Below, one piece after another: positions 55,887 through 64,000 of a stretch of DNA of 64,000 bases; position 1 is the stretch's first letter, and each line of letters begins with the position of its first letter. The stretch covers positions 248,001 to 312,000 of the forward strand of contig NZ_QRAP01000006.1 in the NCBI RefSeq assembly GCF_003363015.1. Reading direction: 5' to 3'. Origin of the DNA: Enterobacillus tribolii (GTDB lineage: Bacteria > Pseudomonadota > Gammaproteobacteria > Enterobacterales > Enterobacteriaceae). The position numbers and the translations under genes were made by a program. Under the pieces are notes generated by a model that was not told where the DNA came from, searched no databases, and was given only the letters and a program-made list of their open reading frames with translations.

Positions 55887-56579
55887 TCAGAATACGTACT
55901 GAATGCCGACGCGATAACGGGTCTGGCGCTCGTCGGTATATTTAGACGGGCCGGATACGTTGGCGATGGCGGCGTAAGGACGCCAGTTTTTATCCCACTT
56001 ATAGGTAATTTTCCCTTCGTACAACCAGTCGTCTTTATCGCCGTCCCAAAGAATGGCGTTCTCCGCATGTTTATATTCAAACTCGTTGGTAAAGGTATAG
56101 TCCGTGAGGAAGTTATAGCTGACTACCAGGTTAAACTGATGACCGCGCTCATCTTCTCCCGCGCCGCTGGCTACGCGCTTATAATAAGGACGGTAGCGGA
56201 AGGTGGCGGATAAGTCCTTGTTAAACTTGATGCCCGGGCGCAGGTACGGGCGATAGTTGTTGGTGGAGGAGCTGGACTCCATCGCCATACCGCCTTCCAG
56301 CGAGTAGGTGTCGTCGAACTTATACAGATAGCTGGCGACGATTTCGGTGCCGTTGCTGACGACGTCGTTATAGGCTTTATCCGGCTTATTGTCACCGGAC
56401 TTCCATTTCACTTCAGAAGAAAGGCCGAAACCGTTGGCGAAACGATGGGAGATTAACAGACGATCGGCGTGGTTACGTTTAGAGGTGTCGCGCATTTCGT
56501 GACGATAATCAATGGTCACGGCCAGGGCATTAACGCTAAGCAATGACGTTACGGCTAAGGCAATCAGTTTACATTTCAT
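55887..56579 (-). CDS. kdgM: Oligogalacturonate-specific outer-membrane porin (KdgM family)
   Basis: 230 residues: signal peptide MKCKLIALAVTSLLSVNALA, then VTIDYRHEMRDTSKRNHADRLLISHRFANGFGLSSEVKWK, the hallmark start of KdgM-type porins. A small 12-stranded barrel follows and ends RQTRYRVGIQYVF with the C-terminal Phe of outer-membrane proteins. It lets acidic oligogalacturonides into the periplasm, where TogB binds them. The neighbouring togMNAB genes confirm the role. KdgM and KdgN subtypes cannot be separated by eye. Confidence 0.94.
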   Translation of the reverse strand: MKCKLIALAVTSLLSVNALAVTIDYRHEMRDTSKRNHADRLLISHRFANGFGLSSEVKWKSGDNKPDKAYNDVVSNGTEIVASYLYKFDDTYSLEGGMAMESSSSTNNYRPYLRPGIKFNKDLSATFRYRPYYKRVASGAGEDERGHQFNLVVSYNFLTDYTFTNEFEYKHAENAILWDGDKDDWLYEGKITYKWDKNWRPYAAIANVSGPSKYTDERQTRYRVGIQYVF

Positions 56580-56719
56580 CTTTGTTTATCCCACTTAATT
56601 ATTAACACGTTAGATTAATATTTATATTCGTGCAGTGTCTTACTTGACGTAACTTATTATTATCTGATGCTTTAAATATAAAGTTTGAAAGCTTATTGAC
56701 GTGCTTTATCCTTCCAGTT

Positions 56720-56738
56720 AAAGAAATATTGATTTAAG
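56720..56738. promoter_or_regulatory. Weak KdgR-like operator upstream of kdgM
   Basis: AAAGAAATATTGATTTAAG fits the KdgR consensus at about 15 of 19 positions. It lies about 140 bp upstream of the kdgM start in an AT-rich region. Confidence 0.45.
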
Positions 56739-56813
56739 TGTTAGGTTTTAATTTAAAATATTAATGGTGAATTTTTATTTCCTTTAATTAATGATGAATC
56801 CTTGTGGTATTTA

Positions 56814-56837
56814 CGGTCGCCGGTGTTCCGGCGACCG
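56814..56837 (-). terminator. Stem-loop after togB
   Basis: CGGTCGCCGG (56814-56823) pairs with CCGGCGACCG (56828-56837) with a 4-nt loop, 13 bp beyond the togB stop. Only a short AT-rich stretch follows. Confidence 0.6.
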
Positions 56838-56849
56838 CAGGCGCCAACA

Positions 56850-58136
56850 TTAACGCATTGCGCGTTTCAGTATACGGTTGCTCTGGCGTTCGAAGTGCGT
56901 GGTCGCTTCTTCGATGGACTTCTGGCCGTAGTCAATGGACTGAATAGTTTCACCGAACAGGGCGACGATTTGCGGATCGTCGAAGTAGGGCGAGGTTTTC
57001 AGCTCATGCGGCAGTTCCAGCGCCAGACGCATGCCGGCGACGGAAGGATCGTTCTCTTTGATCACGCCTTGTTCCGTCAGCTGCGTTACCGCCGCTTTGC
57101 TCAGCGGCACGCCGCGCTCGAGGCCGAGTGCGTCAATCCCTTCTTTGCTGTTAAGCAGGAAGTTGATCAGCAGGGCCGCTTCTTTCGGATGCTTGGTGGA
57201 TTTACCGATAGAGAACATCTGCGCCGGTTTGAAGAACAGACCTGCGTCTTTGGCTTCCGGCATCATCGGGTAAGGGCCCAGATCCAGCTTCGCCGGCGGC
57301 TTCAGGTTGTTGGAATATTTGGTGATGGTGGAGTTCCACATGTAGGTCCCCGCCCATTCGCCGTTGATCCAGGGCTTCATCTCATACATGTTGCTCTTGC
57401 CGAACGAGGCATAATATTTCGAAGAAGGCATGACGTGGGCGTCAACCATCTTCTTATATTGGGTGAACAGCTCAACCCACTGCTCGTGGCTCCAGGCCAG
57501 CTTTGAGTTTTTCTCGTCTACCGCCGGCTGATTGTATTTCTGAATCATCCAGGAGCTGAGCAGCGCCAGCACGTCCTGATGCTCCAGCACCACCGGGAAA
57601 TAGTTATCGCCCAGCTTCGTTTTAAACGTTTCACCGGCGCTGAGCAACGCATCCCAGTTTTTCGGGTAGTCAATGCCGGCCTGCTTCCAGGTCACGTCGT
57701 TGAAATAGAACACCCTGGCGGTGACCGAGGTGGGGATGCCGTTCAGCTTGCCGTTTACCGTGGTGAGCTGAAGGTCGTTAGGATCGAACTGCGTCAGGTC
57801 GAGCTTGTCGCCGACGGTGTTCAGATCGTAAAACCCGTCGCCGGCTTTGGAGAAAATCGGCAGCCAGTTCCAGTTCGTCTGCATGACGTCCGGCTCGGTG
57901 CGGCCGGCGATCTGGGTGGTCAGGCGCGACAGGTGGCCGTCCCAACCGGTGTATTCGGCTTTAACCTTGATATCCGGATACTGCTTGTGAAACTCCTCCA
58001 GCGCTTTCAGGGTGACCTGATGGCGGGCGTTACCGCCCCACCAGGACATGCGCAGGTTAACCTGTTCGGCCAGCGACTGCGCGGTAAACATCATCAGGGA
58101 GGAGGCTACGAGCGTCGTTATTAATTTTCTTTTCAT
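56850..58136 (-). CDS. togB: Oligogalacturonide ABC transporter, periplasmic binding protein
   Basis: 428 residues with signal peptide MKRKLITTLVASSLMMFTAQSLA and a family-1 sugar-binding-protein fold: NLRMSWWGGNARHQVTLKALEEFHKQYPDIKVKAEYTGWDGHLSRLTTQIAGRTEPDVMQTNWNW is the TogB start. It binds oligogalacturonides in the periplasm and passes them to TogMN. It is last in the togMNAB unit, 14 bp after togA. Confidence 0.94.
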   Translation of the reverse strand: MKRKLITTLVASSLMMFTAQSLAEQVNLRMSWWGGNARHQVTLKALEEFHKQYPDIKVKAEYTGWDGHLSRLTTQIAGRTEPDVMQTNWNWLPIFSKAGDGFYDLNTVGDKLDLTQFDPNDLQLTTVNGKLNGIPTSVTARVFYFNDVTWKQAGIDYPKNWDALLSAGETFKTKLGDNYFPVVLEHQDVLALLSSWMIQKYNQPAVDEKNSKLAWSHEQWVELFTQYKKMVDAHVMPSSKYYASFGKSNMYEMKPWINGEWAGTYMWNSTITKYSNNLKPPAKLDLGPYPMMPEAKDAGLFFKPAQMFSIGKSTKHPKEAALLINFLLNSKEGIDALGLERGVPLSKAAVTQLTEQGVIKENDPSVAGMRLALELPHELKTSPYFDDPQIVALFGETIQSIDYGQKSIEEATTHFERQSNRILKRAMR

Positions 58137-58150
58137 GAGGTTCCATCCTG

Positions 58151-59278
58151 TTACAGGGTAAGGTTTGCTTCGGTTTCAGCATCAAAAATATGGCAGCGGT
58201 CCATTTCAAAAGTGAACCACACCGGGCGGTTCAGGCCGGCAGACAGCAGCTCCCGCGCCTCTTCTGACGGCATACGGCTGGTGATTTCCTCATTACCGAC
58301 TTTGATATAGAGGAAAAATTCGTGGCCCATGTTCTCTGCGCGCACCAGGCTGCCGTAGCCGCTCTGGCCTTCGCCGGGCTGTGCATGCACGCTGACGTAT
58401 TCCGGGCGTACGCCGTAGAACACCGCTTTGTTCAGGTGACCGGCGACCTTCTCTTTCTGCGCCGGCGTCAGGTTGAGCACCGCGTCGCCGACGCGAATCG
58501 CCACGTCATCGCCGTTACTGACCAGTTCGGTCTTTTTGATATTCATTTCCGGCGCGCCGATAAAGCCCGCGACGAACATATTCTTCGGGTAGTGGTAGAG
58601 GTTGTCCGGCGTATCGACCTGCATGATATGGCCCAGCTTCATCACGCAGATGCGGTCGCCCATGGTCATCGCCTCGGTCTGGTCATGGGTGACGTACACG
58701 GACGTCGCCGCTTTGCCGCTCTGCTTGAGCTGCTTGTGCAGGTCGGAGATGCGGATACGCATTGAGGCGCGCAGCTTGGCGTCGAGGTTGGACAGCGGTT
58801 CGTCGAACAGGAACACGTCCGGCTTTTTCACGATGGCGCGGCCGACCGCCACGCGCTGGGCCTGACCGCCGGACAACTGGCGCGGCAGGCGATCCATCAG
58901 CTCTTCCAGCTCCAGAATGCGCGCGGCTTCGTTGACCTGCTCGTCGATCTTATCCTTCGGCAGCTTGCTCAGCTTCAGGCCGAACGCCAGGTTTTCCCGT
59001 ACCGTCATGTGCGGATAGAGAGCGTAGTTCTGGAACACCATCGCAATGCCGCGATCTTTGGGCGCCAGGTTGTTGACCACGCGTGAACCGATGCGGACTT
59101 CGCCGCCGCTGATGGTTTCCAGCCCGGCCAGCATGCGCAGCGTGGTGGACTTGGCGCAGCCGGACGGTCCGACGATCACCATGAATTCACCGTCTTTAAT
59201 CGTCAGGTCAATACCGTGTACCGCCTTGAAACCGTTGCTGTACACTTTTTCCAGTTTGTTGAAAGTAACTTCAGCCAT
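58151..59278 (-). CDS. togA: Oligogalacturonide ABC transporter, ATPase
   Basis: 375 residues of the MalK/UgpC type: Walker A GPSGCAKST (Ala in the fourth-last place instead of the usual Gly), Q-loop FQNYALYPHMTV, signature LSGGQAQRVAVGRAIV, Walker B VFLFDEPLSNLDAKLR, H-loop TSVYVTHDQTEAM and a C-terminal TOBE-like regulatory domain (FYGVRPEYVSVHA). It powers TogMN. The GCAKST variant is common in this family and does not suggest loss of activity. Confidence 0.95.
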   Translation of the reverse strand: MAEVTFNKLEKVYSNGFKAVHGIDLTIKDGEFMVIVGPSGCAKSTTLRMLAGLETISGGEVRIGSRVVNNLAPKDRGIAMVFQNYALYPHMTVRENLAFGLKLSKLPKDKIDEQVNEAARILELEELMDRLPRQLSGGQAQRVAVGRAIVKKPDVFLFDEPLSNLDAKLRASMRIRISDLHKQLKQSGKAATSVYVTHDQTEAMTMGDRICVMKLGHIMQVDTPDNLYHYPKNMFVAGFIGAPEMNIKKTELVSNGDDVAIRVGDAVLNLTPAQKEKVAGHLNKAVFYGVRPEYVSVHAQPGEGQSGYGSLVRAENMGHEFFLYIKVGNEEITSRMPSEEARELLSAGLNRPVWFTFEMDRCHIFDAETEANLTL

Positions 59279-59293
59279 GATGAGATTCCTTTA

Positions 59294-60193
59294 TTAACCT
59301 TTGATACCGCTGCTGGTGACGCCCTGCACGAAGTAACGCTGCGCCAGGAAGAAGACGATGATAGACGGCAGAATCGAGATGCTGGCCATAGCCAGGATTT
59401 CGTTCCACGGCGCGCCTTCAGTCACGTCGATAGACATCTTAAGGGCCAGCGCAATCGGATATTTTTCAACGCTGTATACGTAAATCAGCGGGCCGATGAA
59501 GTCGTTCATTGACCACATGAACTGGAACAGAGCCACGGAAATAATGGCCGGGCGCAGAATCGGCACAACCACGTACCACAGCACCTGCCAGGAGTTACAG
59601 CCGTCGATCTGCGCCGCTTCTTCCATGTCACGCGGTACGCCGCGCAGGAACTGAATCAGCATGAAGACGAAGAACCCCTGCGTGGCGAACGCCAGCGGCA
59701 GGTAAAGCGGCAGATAGCTGTCCAGCAGGCCCATCTCACGGAACATGATGTACTGGGGGATCAGCAGCACCGTGCTCGGCAGCAGCATGGTGGCGATCAG
59801 GGTCGCGAACCAGAACTTCTTCCACGGGATCTCGAAGCGGGCAAAGCCGTAAGCCACGATGGTGGAGGAGATAATGGTCAGCAACACCTTGGGAATCACG
59901 TACTTGAACGTGTTCAGCATATAGTGGCCGAAGGTGTACTCCGTACCGGTTTTCCAGCCGTTAACGAAACCATCGGACGTCGGGTTGGACGGCCACAGCC
60001 CCAGGGTGGTAAAGATTTCGTGATTCGGCTTAAACGATGCCGAGAACATCCATGCCAGCGGGTAGAGCATCAGCAAACCGACCAGGATCAACACGATATA
60101 GCGGAAGAGGGCGTTGAGCTTCTGGCGGCGCTCGGTGCGCCGGACTTCTTCTGCCGCGCTCAGCAGCGCATCGTTTTGCGATAAATCAGCCAT
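59294..60193 (-). CDS. togN: Oligogalacturonide ABC transporter, permease
   Basis: 299 residues starting MADLSQNDALLSAAEEVRRTERRQK; the frame's upstream extension runs into togM. Six transmembrane helices and the EAA loop MEEAAQIDGCNSWQVLWYVVVPILRPA place it with the MalG-like permeases. It overlaps the end of togM by 8 bp, so the two membrane partners are translationally coupled. Confidence 0.94.
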   Translation of the reverse strand: MADLSQNDALLSAAEEVRRTERRQKLNALFRYIVLILVGLLMLYPLAWMFSASFKPNHEIFTTLGLWPSNPTSDGFVNGWKTGTEYTFGHYMLNTFKYVIPKVLLTIISSTIVAYGFARFEIPWKKFWFATLIATMLLPSTVLLIPQYIMFREMGLLDSYLPLYLPLAFATQGFFVFMLIQFLRGVPRDMEEAAQIDGCNSWQVLWYVVVPILRPAIISVALFQFMWSMNDFIGPLIYVYSVEKYPIALALKMSIDVTEGAPWNEILAMASISILPSIIVFFLAQRYFVQGVTSSGIKG

Positions 60194-61076
60194 TTTTTCC
60201 TCCTTTATCGGCGGAGTAGAACACCCAGTACTTCGACGACTTAAAGGCGACGGAAGCAAACAGTGCGACAACCAGGAACAGGACCCACGCCAGCGCGGCG
60301 CCGTAACCCATATCGAAATATTTGAACGCGGTGTCGTAGATATAGAGTGAGAACAAATAGGTGTAGTGGGTTGGTCCCCCGCCGGTAATGACGTACGGCG
60401 CGGTAAATTCCTGGAACGCCTGGGTGGTCTGCATGATGAAGTTGAAGAAGATCACCGGGGTAATCAGCGGCACGGTCACCTTGGTGAACATCTGCCACTT
60501 GGAGGCGCCGTCGATCATCGCCGCTTCATACTGCGACTGCGGCACGTTTTGCAGCGCGGCGAGGAAGATAACCATGGCGGAGCCGAACTGCCATACGCGC
60601 AGCAGGGTCACGGACATCAGCGCCAGGGAGGGTTCGCCCAGCCAGTTGACCGGGTCCAGGCCGAACACGCCGATAAAGCTGTTGAGCAGGCCGTCAATGG
60701 CGAACAGGGCGCGCCACAGCACGGCGATAGCGACGCTGCTGCCCAGGATGGACGGAATATAGTAAGCGGTACGGAACATGCCGATGCCGCGCAGGTTGAA
60801 GTTCAGCACGAACGCGATGAACAGGGCGAATGCCAGCTTGAGCGGCACGGTCAGAAATACGTAGGCAAACGTGATGCCCATCGATTTCCAGAACAGCCCG
60901 TCTTCCAGCAGCATGTGCCGGTAGTTTTCCACGCCGTTGAACACCGGCGGCGACATCAGGTCGTAGTCGGTGAAACTCAGTACGAAGGATGAAATAAATG
61001 GAAAGGCGGTAAATACTAATAGCCCAATTATGTATGGTGCGATGTACGCCAGCCCCAGCACTCTGTTCTCGTTCAT
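60186..61076 (-). CDS. togM: Oligogalacturonide ABC transporter, permease
   Basis: 296 residues starting MNENRVLGLAYIAPYIIGLLVFTAFPFISSFVLSF; longer starts upstream lack conserved character. A MalF-like permease with six helices and EAA loop YEAAMIDGASKWQMFTKVTVPLITP. First gene of togMNAB, preceded by two KdgR-like boxes. Confidence 0.94.
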   Translation of the reverse strand: MNENRVLGLAYIAPYIIGLLVFTAFPFISSFVLSFTDYDLMSPPVFNGVENYRHMLLEDGLFWKSMGITFAYVFLTVPLKLAFALFIAFVLNFNLRGIGMFRTAYYIPSILGSSVAIAVLWRALFAIDGLLNSFIGVFGLDPVNWLGEPSLALMSVTLLRVWQFGSAMVIFLAALQNVPQSQYEAAMIDGASKWQMFTKVTVPLITPVIFFNFIMQTTQAFQEFTAPYVITGGGPTHYTYLFSLYIYDTAFKYFDMGYGAALAWVLFLVVALFASVAFKSSKYWVFYSADKGGKNG

Positions 61077-61193
61077 TTCCTTAATCCTTGAGTAGATCCT
61101 GAATGATGCATCAAATGCGTTTGTCGTTGCCTGACGTTTTCCTCCTTGCCTGTGTAGTCGCGGCATCATCAGGTAAAACAAAATTTGTAAAAA

Positions 61194-61212
61194 TCAGAAA
61201 CGCTGTTTCAAA
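61194..61212. promoter_or_regulatory. KdgR-like operator 1 upstream of togM
   Basis: TCAGAAACGCTGTTTCAAA: the 14-bp core GAAACGCTGTTTCA (61197-61210) is a perfect fit and a palindrome; the flanks deviate from consensus. Confidence 0.6.
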
Positions 61213-61272
61213 AAGATGCTAAGCGAAATTTTTTACCCCGTCATGTTCTATTTTGTGAAAATGTGATCAAGA

Positions 61273-61291
61273 ATTGAAACGTTGTTTTATT
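61273..61291. promoter_or_regulatory. KdgR-like operator 2 upstream of togM
   Basis: ATTGAAACGTTGTTTTATT matches the KdgR consensus at 18 of 19 positions. AAATGTGATCAAG just upstream resembles a CRP half-site, which would fit the known joint control of pectin genes by CRP and KdgR. Confidence 0.72.
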
Positions 61292-61415
61292 TATTTTTTC
61301 TGCTAAATTTGTGTTAAAAAAGAACAACACCTAAATAAGACCTTTAATCGTTAGCAGTGTATATTTTTGCGTTGGTTGAATAATTACTGAATTACGTATT
61401 AACTTTGATTTTATG

Positions 61416-61450
61416 AAAAAAAATGCCCGGATAAGTTGTCCTATCCGGGC
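61416..61450 (-). terminator. Intrinsic terminator of ogl-kdgF
   Basis: On the minus strand GCCCGGATA (61442-61450) pairs with TATCCGGGC (61425-61433), followed by A and T8 (61423-61416). Confidence 0.92.
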
Positions 61451-61490
61451 TTTCGTAAGAATTAGCTTTGTCTGTTAGTAAAAACGTTCG

Positions 61491-61814
61491 TCAGGAGAGA
61501 AAGTCCTGCCGCTGCGGCGTAAAGGTGTCGAGTAATACGCCTTTCTCCAGGCAAACGCAGCCGTGCATAATATCCGGTTGTTTATACAGGGTATCGCCGG
61601 CGCGCACCACGTGAGTTTCCCCGCCGATGGTGAACTCAAATACGCCGGATAATACATAGGTCAGCTGTTCGTGCGGATGGGAATGCATCGCGCCGACCGC
61701 GCCGGTTTCGAAGAACACCTTCACGCCCATCATGGCGCCGCCGTGCGCCAGAATGCGGCGGCTGACGCCGTTGCCCAGATCTTCCAGCCGGGTGTCTTGT
61801 TCAAAGGTAAACAT
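61491..61814 (-). CDS. kdgF: Cupin protein KdgF, linearises unsaturated uronates
   Basis: 107 residues forming one cupin barrel: GGAMMGVKVFFETGAVGAMHSHPHEQLTYVLSGVFEFTIGG holds the metal ligands (HSHPHEQ), and DTLYKQPDIMHGCVCLEKGVLLDTFTPQR the last His. KdgF speeds conversion of unsaturated galacturonate to the linear ketone DKI. It is 3 bp after ogl, so the enzyme that makes the monomer and the one that opens it are co-expressed. In many relatives kdgF instead follows kduI, so this pairing is a rearrangement. Confidence 0.92.
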   Translation of the reverse strand: MFTFEQDTRLEDLGNGVSRRILAHGGAMMGVKVFFETGAVGAMHSHPHEQLTYVLSGVFEFTIGGETHVVRAGDTLYKQPDIMHGCVCLEKGVLLDTFTPQRQDFLS

Positions 61815-61817
61815 CGG

Positions 61818-62999
61818 TTATTCCTCTTTCAGGGAAAGCAAAAAATCGTCCGGCAGGGTGGCGAGATACATCGCGGGCTGCCCTTCGAAGTCGGAGGTAA
61901 ACAACACCTGACGGTTATCCGGGGAGAACGACGGGTGCGGGTGAGTAACCTGGCGATCGCCGTTCAGCACACGCCAGCTGCTGTTGTGCATAACCAGCGG
62001 CGCATAGTTCTTGCTCTGCGCGTCGAAGATATAAATCCACGGATCGTTTTCGATTTTATGCGCGCCGGTGTCCTTAACGTCCGCCGGGGTGCCGGAACCA
62101 TCGCCGACCAGCAGGGTGCCGTCGTAGTTGCTCATCAGGTGGGAACAGGCCGGCATCTGCATCATCAGGGCGTCTTCGCCGCTGACCGGGTCGAAGCGGC
62201 GGATATAGCGATCCTGTTCGCCCTTCAGGTAAGAGACGTAGATCATCGCCGAGCCGTCAGGCACCCAGAATTCATGGGTGCAGCTTTCGCCCGGCGCGTG
62301 CTCTTTCACCTTGCGCACGTTGCTGCCGTCTTCGTTCACCAGCCACATGCGCGCATCGACCATGTCGTGCGGGCCTTCATGACAGAAGGCGACGGTGTTG
62401 TCGTCGAAGGGGCGGTAAATCGGGTGGCCGAGCCACTCATTGCCTTCCAGGATGACGCGTGCGTCGCCGCTGCGCAGATCGACGCGCAGCAGGCGGCAGT
62501 GCGGGTTGCTGGTATAGAACTCGCGGAAAACCTGCCAGCCGGTCAGCGGGCGCCAGTCGCTTTTCGCGATCTCGATGCCGACCAGGCTGGTGCAGTCGCT
62601 GTTGGCAACCCAGGTGCCGTAGCCGACCCACGCTTCCGGCACCTGATAAAGGGTGACTTCGCTCTGGTCCTCAAGGCGCACGCGTTGCAGGCTGCGCTCG
62701 TTCTTTACATAGTACAGATACTGATCGTCCGGCGACAAAAAGCCGCCGAAGGTGTTGTCACCCTTACCTTCGGTAAGTTGCACGGCGCTTTGCCCGTTCA
62801 GGTCCATCAGGTAATAGTTACGGTTTCCGTCGAATTCACCGGCGAACAGCAGCTTATCGCCCGCGCGGGTGAAACACTTCTGATAGAAATAGTTACGGTG
62901 GCACAGTACGTCCGGCGGCGTCAAACGGGTAACCTGAGCGCCTGTCCCTTCGTCGGAATAAGAATGAAAATTGAGTTTAACGATATCGCCCTTGGCCAT
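61818..62999 (-). CDS. ogl: Oligogalacturonate lyase
   Basis: 393 residues, a cytosolic seven-bladed beta-propeller enzyme that cleaves (unsaturated) digalacturonate to monomers. It starts MAKGDIVKLNFHSYSDEGTGAQVTRLTPPDVLCHRNYFYQKCF. Further blocks GKGDNTFGGFLSPDDQYLYYVKN, FCHEGPHDMVDARMWLVN, CTHEFWVPDGSAMIYVSYLKG and THPHPSFSPDNRQVLFTSDFEG match the family and provide the His and Gln metal ligands. A KdgR-like box lies 55 bp upstream. Confidence 0.96.
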   Translation of the reverse strand: MAKGDIVKLNFHSYSDEGTGAQVTRLTPPDVLCHRNYFYQKCFTRAGDKLLFAGEFDGNRNYYLMDLNGQSAVQLTEGKGDNTFGGFLSPDDQYLYYVKNERSLQRVRLEDQSEVTLYQVPEAWVGYGTWVANSDCTSLVGIEIAKSDWRPLTGWQVFREFYTSNPHCRLLRVDLRSGDARVILEGNEWLGHPIYRPFDDNTVAFCHEGPHDMVDARMWLVNEDGSNVRKVKEHAPGESCTHEFWVPDGSAMIYVSYLKGEQDRYIRRFDPVSGEDALMMQMPACSHLMSNYDGTLLVGDGSGTPADVKDTGAHKIENDPWIYIFDAQSKNYAPLVMHNSSWRVLNGDRQVTHPHPSFSPDNRQVLFTSDFEGQPAMYLATLPDDFLLSLKEE

Positions 63000-63053
63000 A
63001 ATACACTCCGGTGAATTAGTCGATCCCTTTCATGCCCAAATCAGTCGCCAGTT

Positions 63054-63072
63054 ATTAAAACATCATTTCATT
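63054..63072. promoter_or_regulatory. KdgR-like operator upstream of ogl
   Basis: ATTAAAACATCATTTCATT matches the consensus at 18 of 19 positions and sits 55 bp before the ogl start codon, the right place for repression. Confidence 0.75.
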
Positions 63073-63210
63073 ATTATGAAAACATAATATCACTTCAAGT
63101 TTGACGCAGTCCGCAGATAAGTGAAAAACGGGAGAAAAAGGGAACAGCAAAAAGAGGGGATAAACGGAAAATAGGGGCGCGGAGGAGTTTCTCCGGGAGG
63201 ATGAAATAAA

Positions 63211-63239
63211 CCGTCAGGCCCGGAAGCCGGGCCTGACGG
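63211..63239 (-). terminator. Intrinsic terminator of narL
   Basis: A perfect 13-bp stem, CCGTCAGGCCCGG (63211-63223) with CCGGGCCTGACGG (63227-63239), lies 5 bp beyond the narL stop. On the minus strand TTTATTT follows. Confidence 0.85.
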
Positions 63240-63244
63240 TGTGC

Positions 63245-63910
63245 TTAAAACACTTTTTCCTGCAAGGCCCAAACCGCGGCTTCTACCCGCGATTTGAACC
63301 CCATTTTTTTCAGCAGGTGCTTCACATGCACTTTCACGGTGCTTTCGGTAATGTCCAGCTTACGTGCGATCACTTTGTTCGCCAGCCCCTGGGCGATCAG
63401 GCGCAAAATGTCGCCTTCCCGCGGCGTCAGTTGCCGGATGTCGCGCCCCGGCGCAGGTTTGCTGCTGCGCAGGCTGGCGGCCAGCACCGGCGTCAGTGTT
63501 TCGCTCAGCACCATCTGCCCGCCGGCGGCCTGCATCAGCGCCGGCAGCAGTTCCTCCGGCTCCATGTCTTTGAGCAAATATCCGTCCGCCCCGCGTTTCA
63601 GCGCGCTGATCACATCGTCTTCATGATTGGAAACGGTGAACACCACCACGCGTCCGGAGAGCGTGCGCAGGCGCAGCTGATCGAGGGTATCAAGGCCGTT
63701 CATACCGGGCATGTTGAGGTCGAGCAGGATCAGATCCGGATCGAGCTGTTCCGCCAGGGCGATACCCTGCTCGCCGTTGCTGGCTTCGCCGATCACCTTC
63801 AGGCGTGGCTCCAGGCTGATAAGCTGCTTAACGCCGTTGCGCAGCATCGGATGGTCATCGATCAACAGAAGGGTGTAGATGTCGTCCTGTGATCCAGCGT
63901 TCTGGGTCAT
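63245..63910 (-). CDS. narL: Nitrate/nitrite response regulator NarL
   Basis: 221 residues. The receiver has the acidic pair ([17 protein letters not shown]), phosphoacceptor Asp in [17 protein letters not shown] and the conserved Lys in [13 protein letters not shown]. The C-terminal LuxR/FixJ HTH reads [43 protein letters not shown]. It is nearly collinear with E. coli NarL and lies next to narX, which confirms NarL rather than NarP. It controls anaerobic nitrate and nitrite respiration genes. Confidence 0.96.
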   Translation of the reverse strand: MTQNAGSQDDIYTLLLIDDHPMLRNGVKQLISLEPRLKVIGEASNGEQGIALAEQLDPDLILLDLNMPGMNGLDTLDQLRLRTLSGRVVVFTVSNHEDDVISALKRGADGYLLKDMEPEELLPALMQAAGGQMVLSETLTPVLAASLRSSKPAPGRDIRQLTPREGDILRLIAQGLANKVIARKLDITESTVKVHVKHLLKKMGFKSRVEAAVWALQEKVF

Positions 63911-63924
63911 GGATATTTCTCCTT

Positions 63925-64000
63925 TAACCGTTCACGCCGGACTCGGCGGGGAAGCGAATACGGACTTCGGTTCCTCCCGTTTCGCGGCGTGAGATAGAAA
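63925..64000 (-). CDS. narX: Nitrate/nitrite sensor kinase NarX, C-terminal end only
   Basis: The last 24 codons are inside the window: [20 protein letters not shown] then VNG and stop at 63925. The GGTEV...F pattern is the end of the histidine-kinase ATPase domain of NarX. The narL start follows after 14 bp behind AAAGGAG. Confidence 0.85.

Noticed and set aside
61671-63014. 447-codon frame antisense to kdgF and ogl
   Set aside because: Runs through two well-supported genes on the other strand and shows no family signature.

Overview
The window looks like a chromosomal segment of an Enterobacterales bacterium of moderately high G+C. The conserved blocks pyrG-eno, cnoX-ybbO-tesA-ybbA-ybbP, purE-purK, lpxH-ppiB-cysS-ybcJ-folD-tRNA-Arg and narX-narL are all close to their E. 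coli counterparts. A complete oligogalacturonide uptake and breakdown set (kdgM, togMNAB, kdgF, ogl, kduD and an isomerase) with KdgR-like operators points to a plant-associated, pectin-using lineage (Pectobacteriaceae, or a plant-associated Yersiniaceae such as Gibbsiella/Serratia). I cannot fix the genus from sequence alone.

Layout. 1-2.7 kb: the 3' end of a degenerate NRPS module lying where mazG is often found upstream of pyrG. 3.1-6.5 kb: pyrG, eno and a YdcH-like small protein. 6.6-14.8 kb: an apparently self-contained small-molecule gene cluster: LysR regulator, leaderless amino-acid-binding-protein homologue, two different 2-oxoglutarate/Fe(II) dioxygenases, an SDR dehydrogenase, an ATP-grasp ligase, an MFS exporter and a convergent M20 peptidase. 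15-26.8 kb: housekeeping genes interrupted by a Nudix/NrtR-type regulator divergent from an SPFH protein and an NAD-kinase-like protein, with three copies of a TGTC-N5-GACA box. 27.0-28.0 kb: an AT-rich orphan pair resembling a T6SS zinc-protease effector and a periplasmic lipoprotein immunity protein. 28.2-33.4 kb: miaE, lpxH, ppiB, cysS, ybcJ, folD and tRNA-Arg(UCU).

33.4-48.1 kb: an island beside the tRNA carrying a phase-variable chaperone-usher fimbria. It has two FimB/FimE-type recombinases, a roughly 320-bp putative invertible switch (inverted repeats at 37884 and 38191), pilin, chaperone, usher, two minor pilins and two paralogous two-domain adhesins. Remnants of at least two more subunits are visible. 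The structural genes are bracketed by two pairs of LuxR-type regulators with degenerate receiver domains.

48.2-54 kb: cpdB, a GNAT acetyltransferase, a phosphoethanolamine-transferase-like enzyme, a VOC protein and a WYL regulator. 54-63.1 kb: the pectin block. Oligogalacturonides would enter through the KdgM porin, be taken up by TogMNAB and cut by Ogl. The monomers would then pass through KdgF, an RpiB-fold isomerase (DhuI-like, in place of the usual KduI) and KduD towards KDG. KdgR-like boxes precede ogl, togM and kduD, with a weaker one before kdgM. 63.2-64 kb: narL and the end of narX.

The strongest candidates for something not yet described are the dioxygenase/ATP-grasp cluster, the Nudix-regulator/SPFH/NAD-kinase-like locus with its operator triplet, and the fimbrial island with its symmetric pseudo-receiver regulator pairs. 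All functional statements rest on reading motifs by eye; no database search was run.
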